9,057 nt of DNA from JBFLVT01 sp036804525. Its GTDB lineage: Bacteria > Bacillota > Desulfotomaculia > Desulfotomaculales > JASEER01. The notes under the pieces are model-generated. The model worked only from the letters and a program-made list of their open reading frames with translations. It was not told the origin of the DNA and made no database searches. Each line of letters opens with the position of its first letter. Position 1 is the stretch's first letter. Below, piece by piece: positions 1-5,605 of this stretch. The stretch lies in the NCBI GenBank assembly GCA_036804525.1, contig DAIRSE010000045.1:1-9057 (forward strand). The letters are read 5' to 3'. Made by a program: the position numbers and the translations under genes.

Positions 1-332
1 TCGATGACCCTGGGGCCGCACCACAGATCGACCTGGTAGACGCCGGGTTCCTCGAAGATTACGTTGGTGCAGAAAGTGATCAGCTCGCGGACTTGAGGGT
101 GGGGAGGAGTACACAGGAAATGCGGGCTTTCTTTAAGCTCTCCGTTCGGCTTGACCAGCATATAAAAGAGATTGTAGGTACGCGACTCGAAAAAGCCGGT
201 TACCCTGGTAACTATTTGAAAAGAAACAGGATGCGCCGGAAAGGAAGGCACGATGAACCTGTCAATTTCGAGAGTGCTGTCCGCCGCATCAAAGAACCGT
301 ATGCCGAACGATCTCAACCCGAGGTCGAGCAT
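1..332 (-). CDS. Uncharacterised small protein, possibly DUF6941-like, 3' end cut by the window edge
   Basis: The reverse strand is open from an ATG at 332-330 to the left edge, giving 110 codons without a stop. The start follows a CAGGGAG ribosome site about 8 bases upstream. The N-terminal third contains LEIDRFIVPSFPAHP, and the last visible part contains NVIFEEPGVYQVDLW. A PxFPA segment near residue 30 and a late 'F-EPG-Y' strand are how I remember the DUF6941 family of small beta-rich bacterial proteins of unknown function, so that is the suggested family; this is recognition from memory, not a search. No signal peptide or membrane segment is visible. The frame also stays open upstream of the ATG to a TGA at 452-450, and that stretch reads protein-like, so the start could lie further upstream or the gene could have lost its original N-terminus. 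Function unknown. Confidence 0.6.
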   Translation of the reverse strand, partial: MLDLGLRSFGIRFFDAADSTLEIDRFIVPSFPAHPVSFQIVTRVTGFFESRTYNLFYMLVKPNGELKESPHFLCTPPHPQVRELITFCTNVIFEEPGVYQVDLWCGPRVI

Positions 333-524
333 GTGACCAGCTCCCTGGAAAACGTTCTGCAGATAGATTCCAGTGTCTTCCAGGAATTCCTTCCCAAATA
401 TTTCGACAGATCGCTCCCGGCTGGTGCAGTATGTCGTTTCAAGCGGGTTTCAGAGGACGGTTCATTGTTTCTTGTAATGCTGTGCAGTCAGTCTGTGCTT
501 CCAGGTGCGCAGTTACAGTTCCGG

Positions 525-806
525 TTATCGGGACTCGGAAGTGTAGGGCTGTTGAAAAACTTCGCCTGGCTTTGTCAGGCTTGCCGGCCAGTGCTCACGT
601 ACCACCCCAGTACGCTCTGCGGTGGCCGGCTTCGCCTTCCGCGCCATGCTTGTTTTTGAACAGCCCTCGGTTTTTAGACAGGCCGAAGTATCCGGTGGCT
701 GCCGGATTAACCGCAGGATATTCGCCGCTGTCAACAGGATGCTGCCCAGCAGGGATATCAGATATCCCGCAATGAACAGCCCCTTTAAGTGGTCCTGGTT
801 GGACAT
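525..806 (-). CDS. Small membrane protein with a C-terminal extension supplied by a palindromic element
   Basis: The ATG at 806-804 follows a GAGGTGAGG ribosome site about 5 bases upstream, which supports a real gene. Residues 1-46 come from unique sequence and include one strong hydrophobic helix at about residues 9-34 (GLFIAGYLISLLGSILL onward), followed by a short arginine-containing turn. Residues 47-87 are encoded by the inserted palindromic element at 545-667, and only the last few residues (TSESR) and the stop lie beyond it. The element is 123 bp, exactly 41 codons, and has no stop in this frame. Without it the protein would be about 52 residues. I do not recognise a family. It may be a tolerated insertion or a decaying gene; the element-derived tail is basic and not hydrophobic. 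Confidence 0.5.
   Translation of the reverse strand: MSNQDHLKGLFIAGYLISLLGSILLTAANILRLIRQPPDTSACLKTEGCSKTSMARKAKPATAERTGVVREHWPASLTKPGEVFQQPYTSESR
545..667. repeat. Palindromic MITE/REP-like element, 123 bp
   Basis: The ends are inverted repeats of 16 bases matching at 15: AGGGCTGTTGAAAAAC at 545-560 and GTTTTTGAACAGCCCT at 652-667. Inside lie GCCGGCCA (583-590) with TGGCCGGC (623-630), and CGTAC (598-602) with GTACG (610-614). All three pairs are centred on about position 606, so the whole element can fold into one long interrupted hairpin. It is too short to encode a transposase. No clear target-site duplication is visible at the borders. The structure suggests a non-autonomous transposable element or an extragenic palindrome that has moved into a small gene. 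Confidence 0.7.
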
Positions 807-900
807 CGCCGCCTCACCTCAATTGCCATGTTATGTATTTAATGGTTTATGGTGCCAGCTATGTTGTGGAAAGTTCCGTTCCGCCGGATTAAGAATACAA

Positions 901-925
901 AACTCAGACCGTAACGATCTGAGTT
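901..925 (-). terminator. Possible terminator downstream of azlCD
   Basis: AACTCAGA (901-908) and TCTGAGTT (918-925) form a perfect 8-bp stem around a 9-base loop. Read on the minus strand it is followed by TTTTGTATTCTT-type sequence, and read on the plus strand by TTCTTTCT, so it could act in either direction. On the minus strand it lies about 170 bases past the azlD stop and before the small membrane-protein gene. The stem is AT-rich, so the call is moderate. Confidence 0.4.
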
Positions 926-965
926 CTTTCTGCAATTCCCTACGATTGAAAGTGCTTACGGCACT

Positions 966-1046
966 GCTGTTAGCCGTTGGCATTAGCTGTTAGACGGGTA
1001 GTACCCTGGATCCCTTTCGAATAGCTAACCGCAAATAGCTAACAGC
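966..1046. repeat. Inverted heptamer array A (downstream of azlD)
   Basis: The left arm at 966-993 reads as consecutive 7-mers GCTGTTA, GCCGTTG, GCATTAG, CTGTTAG. The right arm at 1019-1046, read on the minus strand, is GCTGTTA, GCTATTT, GCGGTTA, GCTATTC. The arms are inverted around a 25-base spacer. The outermost 9 bases (GCTGTTAGC at 966-974 and its complement at 1038-1046) match perfectly and the inner units have diverged. A 7-base period is not compatible with coding. Confidence 0.65.
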
Positions 1047-1087
1047 GGCGACTTCCAGTCGCCTTTCCTACGACCTACGACCTACGG
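1047..1087. repeat. Hairpin plus tandem heptamer array D
   Basis: GGCGAC (1047-1052) and GTCGCC (1058-1063) form a perfect 6-bp hairpin with a 5-base loop. It is followed by three tandem 7-mers: CCTACGA (1067-1073), CCTACGA (1074-1080) and CCTACGG (1081-1087), ending three bases before the azlD stop complement at 1091. The same heptamer appears in opposite orientation just after ilvC at about 8927-8944. Confidence 0.6.
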
Positions 1088-1090
1088 CCA

Positions 1091-1402
1091 TTACAAAGCC
1101 TGCAGGAGGATGGCCGCCGCAATACCGACGGCGACCGTGAGCAAGAGGTTCCTGGTCTTGGCTGCCACAGCGAAACAGGGGATCGCCGCCAGTAGAGCAT
1201 AGTTTTCCAAAGCCAGGAAAGGGCGCCCGTTTCTAAGGAGCAATTCGGGAGCCAACAGGGCGGCCAGCACGGCAACGGGAACAAAGCTCAGCCAGCGTAC
1301 AAACCCTTCAGGAATGCGGGTCTTGGCAAGTACGGCCAGGGGCAGCATCCGCGGGATGTAGGTTACGACGGCCATTCCTAGTATTACCCAGATTTTCTCC
1401 AT
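1091..1402 (-). CDS. azlD: Branched-chain amino acid exporter, small subunit AzlD
   Basis: This is the small membrane partner of AzlC; the pair forms the LIV-E type exporter of branched-chain amino acids (the B. subtilis azlBCD locus gives azaleucine resistance). The 103-residue product has the usual AzlD length and three to four hydrophobic helices covering nearly the whole chain. The near-N-terminal TYIPRMLPL segment is typical of the family. The start chosen is the ATG at 1402-1400, which overlaps the end of azlC by 19 bases and has a GGGGTGGG stretch just upstream; a longer reading from 1654 only reads azlC in the wrong frame. The overlap implies translational coupling and one transcript with azlC. 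Repeat arrays begin three bases after the stop. Confidence 0.9.
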   Translation of the reverse strand: MEKIWVILGMAVVTYIPRMLPLAVLAKTRIPEGFVRWLSFVPVAVLAALLAPELLLRNGRPFLALENYALLAAIPCFAVAAKTRNLLLTVAVGIAAAILLQAL

Positions 1403-2094
1403 TTTTCCCACCCCGTTGCGATGCTGGCGGCCAGTACAGTCGCCAGGATGATGTTCCAGTTGCCTTTGACCAGCATGGCGCCGGCAATGGAAAGGGCGCC
1501 GGCGATCAGGGCCGTGCCGAGCAGAAGACGGTTCTTGACCTGCACGACAAGGAGCGAGATAAACATAGCCGGCAGGGCGAAATCCAGGGGCAGCTTGTCC
1601 AGGCCGGGAACGATCGTACCGCTCAGCGCTCCGATCAGAGAACCGGCGTTCCATGAGAGGTATGAGGCCAGGTTGGCGCCGTACATAAAGAAGTGATGAT
1701 GCTGCCGCTGGGAGTACTCAGTGCTGTTCAGCGCAAAAGTCTCGTCGGTGACGCCTGTTCCGAGGAGGGCGAGGTCGAAGAACCTCAAGTTTCGCACGTA
1801 GCGTACCAGGGAGGCGCTCATCAGGATGTGCCGCAGGTTCACCAGGAAGGTGGTGGCGATAATCGTCCAAGGGTCCATTGCGGCGGCGAACATGCCTGTG
1901 GCAATGAACTGGGCGGCTCCGGCATAGACGAAGGTCGACATAGCCATGGTCTCCCATAGCGTCAGCCCGGCTTCACGCGCCAGCACGCCGTAGGCTATGG
2001 CCAGCGCGACATAGCCAAGCATGATGGGCACGGCCTTACCAACTCCGTGCCGGAATTCTTCCTTTGGCGACAGGGCTAATGTGGTGGACTGCAT
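1384..2094 (-). CDS. azlC: Branched-chain amino acid exporter, large subunit AzlC
   Basis: A 236-residue polytopic inner-membrane protein, the normal size for AzlC. Family hallmarks visible are YAGAAQFIATG at about residues 57-67 and NLRHILMSASL at about residues 86-96, followed by several hydrophobic helices to the C-terminus. With AzlD it should export leucine, isoleucine, valine or toxic analogues. The ATG at 2094-2092 has a GGAGGG ribosome site 5 bases upstream. The gene is transcribed away from the ilv operon, with a small unrelated gene between them. No azlB-type Lrp regulator is present in the window. An AT-rich stretch at about 2115-2135 probably holds the promoter, but I could not define its boxes. 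Confidence 0.93.
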   Translation of the reverse strand: MQSTTLALSPKEEFRHGVGKAVPIMLGYVALAIAYGVLAREAGLTLWETMAMSTFVYAGAAQFIATGMFAAAMDPWTIIATTFLVNLRHILMSASLVRYVRNLRFFDLALLGTGVTDETFALNSTEYSQRQHHHFFMYGANLASYLSWNAGSLIGALSGTIVPGLDKLPLDFALPAMFISLLVVQVKNRLLLGTALIAGALSIAGAMLVKGNWNIILATVLAASIATGWEKWRKSG

Positions 2095-2161
2095 GGATTC
2101 CCTCCGCGGTGAATAACATTTAATATTTTATCATAATCTGTCGGCGGGTTGCTCACGGAGT

Positions 2162-2191
2162 TTGACACAAAATGCTTCTATTGTCTATCGC
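2162..2191 (+). promoter_or_regulatory. Weak candidate promoter for the small basic protein gene
   Basis: A perfect -35 box TTGACA (2162-2167) is followed after 18 bases by TATCGC (2186-2191), a poor -10 box. It lies about 50 bases upstream of the ATG at 2241. The -35 is convincing but the -10 is not. Confidence 0.3.
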
Positions 2192-2240
2192 CCTTTCGTA
2201 TGGATAACTAGCAGGATGCTTGTCTGTCAAGGAGAAACGT

Positions 2241-2465
2241 ATGGGTGCGGAAAAAAAGGACAACGTCTACCGCCTGGATTTTAAGAAGCGCAGGCGGATA
2301 GGGCCGGGCAAAGCTAAACCTCGTTTGGGCAAGGTTCCTTCCAGAGGCCGACCCGTAAAGAGAAAGCGCTCAAACAGCCTCGACCCCAGGGATAAGCCTG
2401 TGCAGGCCATGCTTATTTTTGGGGTGATCGTTTTCCTCGTCACTGTATACTTGCGGTTCAGGTGA
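2241..2465 (+). CDS. Small basic protein with a C-terminal membrane anchor, unknown function
   Basis: A 74-residue product. The start chosen is the ATG at 2241, which has AAGGAG 6 bases upstream; an in-frame TTG at 2220 would add seven residues but has no ribosome site. Residues 1-52 are hydrophilic and very rich in lysine and arginine (clusters FKKRRR and VKRKR). Residues 55-71 form one hydrophobic helix (AMLIFGVIVFLVTVYL), leaving only RFR after it. This is a tail-anchored layout with the charged part predicted inside the cell, where it could contact nucleic acid or acidic surfaces; that is inference. I do not recognise a family. It sits alone between divergent azlCD and the ilv leader. Confidence 0.65.
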   Translation: MGAEKKDNVYRLDFKKRRRIGPGKAKPRLGKVPSRGRPVKRKRSNSLDPRDKPVQAMLIFGVIVFLVTVYLRFR

Positions 2466-2472
2466 CAGGGAT

Positions 2473-2505
2473 GCTGATCACGTGCAAGAAACACGTTCTA
2501 TCAGC
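2473..2505 (+). other. Hairpin after the small basic protein gene
   Basis: GCTGAT (2473-2478) pairs with ATCAGC (2500-2505), and ACGTG (2480-2484) pairs with CACGT (2492-2496) inside it, with a one-base and a three-base interruption. No T-run follows, so it is not a canonical intrinsic terminator. It could be a 3' stabilising hairpin or a weak terminator between this gene and the ilv promoter. Confidence 0.4.
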
Positions 2506-2561
2506 TATGGACAAGCCTACCGGCAAATGCAATATTTTTGTGAGCAGGTGCCGAATTATCC

Positions 2562-2591
2562 TTGACACTGCAAACGGTTCTTAGGTATACT
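2562..2591 (+). promoter_or_regulatory. Sigma-A type promoter of the ilv operon
   Basis: TTGACA at 2562-2567 and TATACT at 2586-2591 are separated by 18 bases, close to the housekeeping consensus. Transcription should begin near 2598, just before the T-box leader, which fits a leader of about 300 bases. Confidence 0.75.
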
Positions 2592-2597
2592 TGCAAT

Positions 2598-2910
2598 AAT
2601 TTATAGCTCAAAGGCTGTGAAGGGGATATACGGTCCTGTGACCGGGCCGCTACAGAGAGCCGGGGATGGTGAAAACCGGTGCGGGGTGCAGGAGCCGTGA
2701 TCACCCTGGAGCTGAAAAGTGAACGGCCGGAACAGCGTCCAAGTAGCTTTCTCCGGGTTAGGAACCCGTTACCAAAACTGCCTGCTTGTTGGCGGGCTGG
2801 AGAGGTGGCCGTCTGATAGTGACGGCAAACAGGGTGGTACCGCGTGGGTAGTGACCCCTCGTCCCTGGCAATCGTTTCGGCTGTCAGGCGGGGGGTTTTA
2901 GTTTATTTTT
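2598..2910 (+). ncRNA. T-box riboswitch leader, AUC (isoleucine) specifier
   Basis: The hallmark T-box AGGGTGGTACCGCG lies at 2831-2844; its UGGU bulge (2835-2838) would pair with the ACCA end of uncharged tRNA. Stem I covers about 2620-2725, including the GGTGAAAACCGG region at 2668-2679. The likely specifier is ATC at 2700-2702, followed by the expected purine, reading isoleucine. Further helices are CGGGTT/AACCCG (2754-2768), GCCTGC/GCGGGC (about 2779-2797), and Stem III GCCGTC/GACGGC (2808-2826). The antiterminator can form between AGGG (2831-2834) and CCCT (2863-2866), competing with the terminator that follows. When tRNA-Ile is uncharged the operon is transcribed. Specifier choice is inferred from position and operon content. 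Confidence 0.92.
2855..2910 (+). terminator. T-box regulated intrinsic terminator
   Basis: The arm 2855-2870 pairs with 2882-2895 in a strong GC-rich stem with two single-base bulges (2862 and 2865) and two G-U pairs, followed by TTTTAGTTTATTTTT. Its left arm contains the CCCT needed by the antiterminator, so the two structures exclude each other. It ends about 25 bases before the ilvE start. Confidence 0.85.
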
Positions 2911-2935
2911 ATTTATTTATGGAGGGATTGGGGTA

Positions 2936-3817
2936 ATGGGGCTCATTATCTACCTTGACGGCGAGTATGTGCCGGAAGAAAAGGCGGTTGTCTCGGTATT
3001 CGACCACGGTTACCTGTATGGCGACGGCGTCTTTGAGGGCATCCGTGCCTACCACGGTCGGGTATTCAAGCTCCGCGAGCACCTGGTGAGACTTTATGAG
3101 TCGGCACGGGCTATCATGCTCACCATACCCATCAGCATCGACGAGATGCAAGAAGTGGTCCTGGAAACCCTGCGGCGGAATAACCTGCGTGACGCCTACA
3201 TCCGGCTCGTTGTCTCGCGCGGTAAGGGTGACCTGGGGCTGGATCCCAAGAAATGCCCCCGCCCGACCATCGTATGTATCGCCGCATCTATCCAGCTCTA
3301 TCCGGAAGAGTTTTACCGGAAGGGTTTGGAAGTGATCACCGCGGCTACACGCCGCAACCTGGTTGACGCCGTAAACCCGCGAGTCAAATCTCTCAACTAT
3401 TTGAACAACATTATGGCCAAAATTGAGGGCAGCCTGGCCGGCACCCTGGAGGCAATCATGCTGAATGCGGAAGGCTACGTATGTGAGGCTACGGGTGACA
3501 ACATCTTTGTTGTCAAAAACAACGTATTGATCACCCCGCCTGCTTTTCTGGGCATACTCGAAGGGATTACCCGCAACACCGTAATGGAATTGGCGGCGAC
3601 GAAAGGGATCAAGGTCGTGGAGCAGGTTTTCACGCGGCATGATCTTTACGTGGCCGACGAGTGCTTCCTGACCGGGACCGCAGCCGAGCTTATCCCCGTG
3701 GTTAAGATTGACGGGCGGGTTGTCGGAGACGGTAAGCCGGGTCCAATAACCCTGGAACTGCTCGAAGACTTCCGGGCACTAACCAAGATAAACGGACCCG
3801 AGATTTTTCCAGATTAG
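2936..3817 (+). CDS. ilvE: Branched-chain amino acid aminotransferase (class IV, PLP)
   Basis: Catalyses the last step, transferring an amino group from glutamate to the 2-oxoacids of valine, isoleucine and leucine in the cytoplasm. The 293-residue chain is a fold type IV (Aminotran_4) enzyme of usual length. Visible motifs are SVFDHGYLYGDGVFEGIR at about residues 20-37, the PLP lysine K151 in VKSLNYLNN, E184 and N189 in CEATGDN, and the C-terminal FLTGTAAELIPV phosphate-binding strand. The ATG at 2936 has GGAGGG about 9 bases upstream. It is the first gene after the T-box. The KSLNYL motif is shared with D-amino acid aminotransferases and aminodeoxychorismate lyase, so sequence alone does not settle the substrate; the operon strongly favours IlvE. 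Confidence 0.92.
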   Translation: MGLIIYLDGEYVPEEKAVVSVFDHGYLYGDGVFEGIRAYHGRVFKLREHLVRLYESARAIMLTIPISIDEMQEVVLETLRRNNLRDAYIRLVVSRGKGDLGLDPKKCPRPTIVCIAASIQLYPEEFYRKGLEVITAATRRNLVDAVNPRVKSLNYLNNIMAKIEGSLAGTLEAIMLNAEGYVCEATGDNIFVVKNNVLITPPAFLGILEGITRNTVMELAATKGIKVVEQVFTRHDLYVADECFLTGTAAELIPVVKIDGRVVGDGKPGPITLELLEDFRALTKINGPEIFPD

Positions 3818-3899
3818 CACTAAGCACTAGGCATTAGGAAAGAACGATCACATTGGGTACTACATTTCCAATCCTCGCTTATGGCCTAAAGCCTAACGC
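3817..3899. repeat. Inverted heptamer array B (between ilvE and ilvD)
   Basis: The left arm begins on the last base of the ilvE stop: GCACTAA (3817-3823), GCACTAG (3824-3830), GCATTAG (3831-3837). The right arm is TTATGGC (3879-3885), CTAAAGC (3886-3892), CTAACGC (3893-3899), which on the minus strand reads GCGTTAG, GCTTTAG, GCCATAA. The arms agree at 13 of 21 positions when inverted, with a 41-base spacer. The right arm ends five bases before the ilvD ribosome site. The array fills nearly all of the 102-base gap inside the operon. Confidence 0.65.
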
Positions 3900-3919
3900 C
3901 CTTCGAAGGAGGTTTGGTC

Positions 3920-5584
3920 TTGCGCAGGAGTCATTCAGTCCTGAAGGGCCTGGAAAAGGCGCCGCACCGCTCGCTTTTTAAGGCATTGGGCTTTACCGAC
4001 GCTGAACTGGAGCGCCCGCTGATCGGCGTTGTCAATGCCGAAAACGAAATTGTTCCCGGGCACATGCATCTGGGGGATCTGGCCGAGGCCGTCAAGGCCG
4101 GCATCCGCGTGGCGGGGGGCACCCCCGTGTCTTTCGGCAGCATTGCCGTCTGCGACGGTATCGCTATGAACCATGAGGGGATGAAGTATTCCCTGGCCAG
4201 CAGGGAGCTGATCGCTGACAGCGTCGAGGTTATGGCCAGGGCGCACGCCTTCGACGGGCTGGTCTTTGTCACCGCCTGCGACAAGATCGTTCCCGGCATG
4301 CTGATGGCGGCAGCCCGCCTGGATATCCCCTGCATCTTCGTCAGCGGAGGGCCGATGCTGGCCGGATCATATAAAGGGAAGAAAGTGTCGCTGACCGATG
4401 TCTTTGAAGCCGTAGGCGCGGTCAAGGCCGGGAAGATGACCGAGGCCGACCTGGCTGAGCTCGAAGAATGCGCCTGCCCCGGCTGCGGTTCCTGCGCCGG
4501 CATGTTTACGGCCAATTCGATGAACTGCCTTACCGAAGCGCTGGGGATGGCCCTGCCGCGCAACGGTACCATTCCCGCGGTGAGCGCGGCCCGCAGGCGT
4601 CTGGCCAAGATAGCGGGCATGCAGGCTGTCGAACTCGTCGAAAAGGGTATACGGCCTTCCTACATCTTGACGCGGGAAGCCTTTTACAACGCCCTGACGG
4701 TGGATATGGCTCTGGGCTGCTCAACCAATACCGTTTTGCATCTCCTGGCTATTGCCTTCGAGGCTGGGGTCAAGATTGACCTCGACGTTGTCAACCAGAT
4801 CAGTGCTCGGACCCCCAACCTCTGCCGCCTCGCCCCGGCTGGACCGGCCTTTATGGAAGACCTGGACGAGGCCGGAGGCATTCCGGCCGTGATGGCCGAG
4901 CTGTCCAAGAAGGGCCTCATCGTTACGGAACTGTTGACGGTGACCGGCAGGACAGTCGGGGAGAATCTTAAGAATGCCAGAATCCTGCGTAACGAGATTA
5001 TCCGGGCTTTAGACGACCCGCACTCGCCTACCGGCGGCCTGGCTGTACTGTGGGGCAACCTGGCCCCGGACGGCGCCATCGTCAAGGCCTCGGCCGTGGC
5101 GCCCGAAATGTTGAAGCACCGCGGCCCGGCCCGGGTTTTCAACGCCGAGGAAGAGGCCGTCGAGGCTATCATGGGCGGTAAGATCAGACCGGGAGACGTT
5201 GTGGTTATCCGCTACGAGGGGCCCAAGGGCGGTCCGGGGATGCGCGAAATGCTGACGCCTACCTCGGCCATTGCCGGGATGGGCCTCGACAAAGACGTGG
5301 CCTTGCTTACCGACGGCCGTTTTTCAGGGGCCACACGGGGGGCCAGCATCGGGCACATTTCGCCCGAGGCTATGGAAGGAGGCCCGATCGCCGTCATCCG
5401 GGACGGTGACACGATTGAAATAGACATTCCCAACAGATCTCTTAACGTAGACCTGACGAAGGAAGAGATCGCGGGCAGGCTGTCCGAGTGGCGGCCTCCC
5501 GAGCCGCGGATCAAGCGCGGTTACCTCGCCCGCTACGCCAAGGTTGTGGGTTCGGCGGCGGGAGGAGCGATTATTCAAGACTAG
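3920..5584 (+). CDS. ilvD: Dihydroxyacid dehydratase
   Basis: Dehydrates 2,3-dihydroxy-isovalerate and its methylvalerate homologue to the 2-oxoacids, the third common step of valine and isoleucine synthesis. The product has 554 residues, the family's usual length. The start chosen is TTG at 3920, 7 bases after GAAGGAGG (3905-3912); another TTG at 3914 is too close to that site. It then begins like other IlvD proteins (RSHSVLKGLEKAPHRSL). Visible motifs are VCDGIAMNHEGM (D79, metal), ACDKIVPGML (C120 cluster ligand, K122), CPGCGSCAGMFTANSMNC (C192 and neighbours), RYEGPKGGPGMREML, and DGRFSGAT with the likely catalytic serine. The position that carries a cysteine in [2Fe-2S] enzymes (TPCN) reads VPGH here, as in the E. 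coli [4Fe-4S] enzyme, which suggests an oxygen-sensitive cluster. Confidence 0.96.
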   Translation: MRRSHSVLKGLEKAPHRSLFKALGFTDAELERPLIGVVNAENEIVPGHMHLGDLAEAVKAGIRVAGGTPVSFGSIAVCDGIAMNHEGMKYSLASRELIADSVEVMARAHAFDGLVFVTACDKIVPGMLMAAARLDIPCIFVSGGPMLAGSYKGKKVSLTDVFEAVGAVKAGKMTEADLAELEECACPGCGSCAGMFTANSMNCLTEALGMALPRNGTIPAVSAARRRLAKIAGMQAVELVEKGIRPSYILTREAFYNALTVDMALGCSTNTVLHLLAIAFEAGVKIDLDVVNQISARTPNLCRLAPAGPAFMEDLDEAGGIPAVMAELSKKGLIVTELLTVTGRTVGENLKNARILRNEIIRALDDPHSPTGGLAVLWGNLAPDGAIVKASAVAPEMLKHRGPARVFNAEEEAVEAIMGGKIRPGDVVVIRYEGPKGGPGMREMLTPTSAIAGMGLDKDVALLTDGRFSGATRGASIGHISPEAMEGGPIAVIRDGDTIEIDIPNRSLNVDLTKEEIAGRLSEWRPPEPRIKRGYLARYAKVVGSAAGGAIIQD

Positions 5585-5605
5585 CCCTGGGGGAGGAAGT
5601 ACAAG

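Noticed and set aside
439..545. A minus-strand frame past the palindromic element (ending RPLKPA) that might be the lost C-terminus of the interrupted gene.
   Set aside because: It is in a different frame from the small membrane protein, and the element's 123 bp keeps frame, so the simplest original gene ends at 525. No start or family supports it.
93..659. A 188-residue plus-strand reading frame.
   Set aside because: It lies opposite the left-edge minus-strand gene, whose translation looks far more like a real protein family, and its end runs through the palindromic element. There is no convincing ribosome site.
966..1087. A CRISPR array, because of the repeated short units.
   Set aside because: Units are 7 bases long and directly adjacent, without spacers of 30 or more bases and without cas genes.
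1091..1654. Longer minus-strand start for azlD giving 187 residues.
   Set aside because: The first 84 residues are azlC read out of frame; the ATG at 1402 gives the standard AzlD length.
2719..2901. Short plus-strand frame inside the ilv leader.
   Set aside because: It overlaps the T-box and terminator, which explain the sequence fully; no ribosome site precedes it.
2909..3640. Long minus-strand frame opposite ilvE, and similar long antisense frames opposite ilvB and ilvC.
   Set aside because: These are shadows of GC-rich genes with clear family motifs on the plus strand and have no ribosome sites or recognisable domains.
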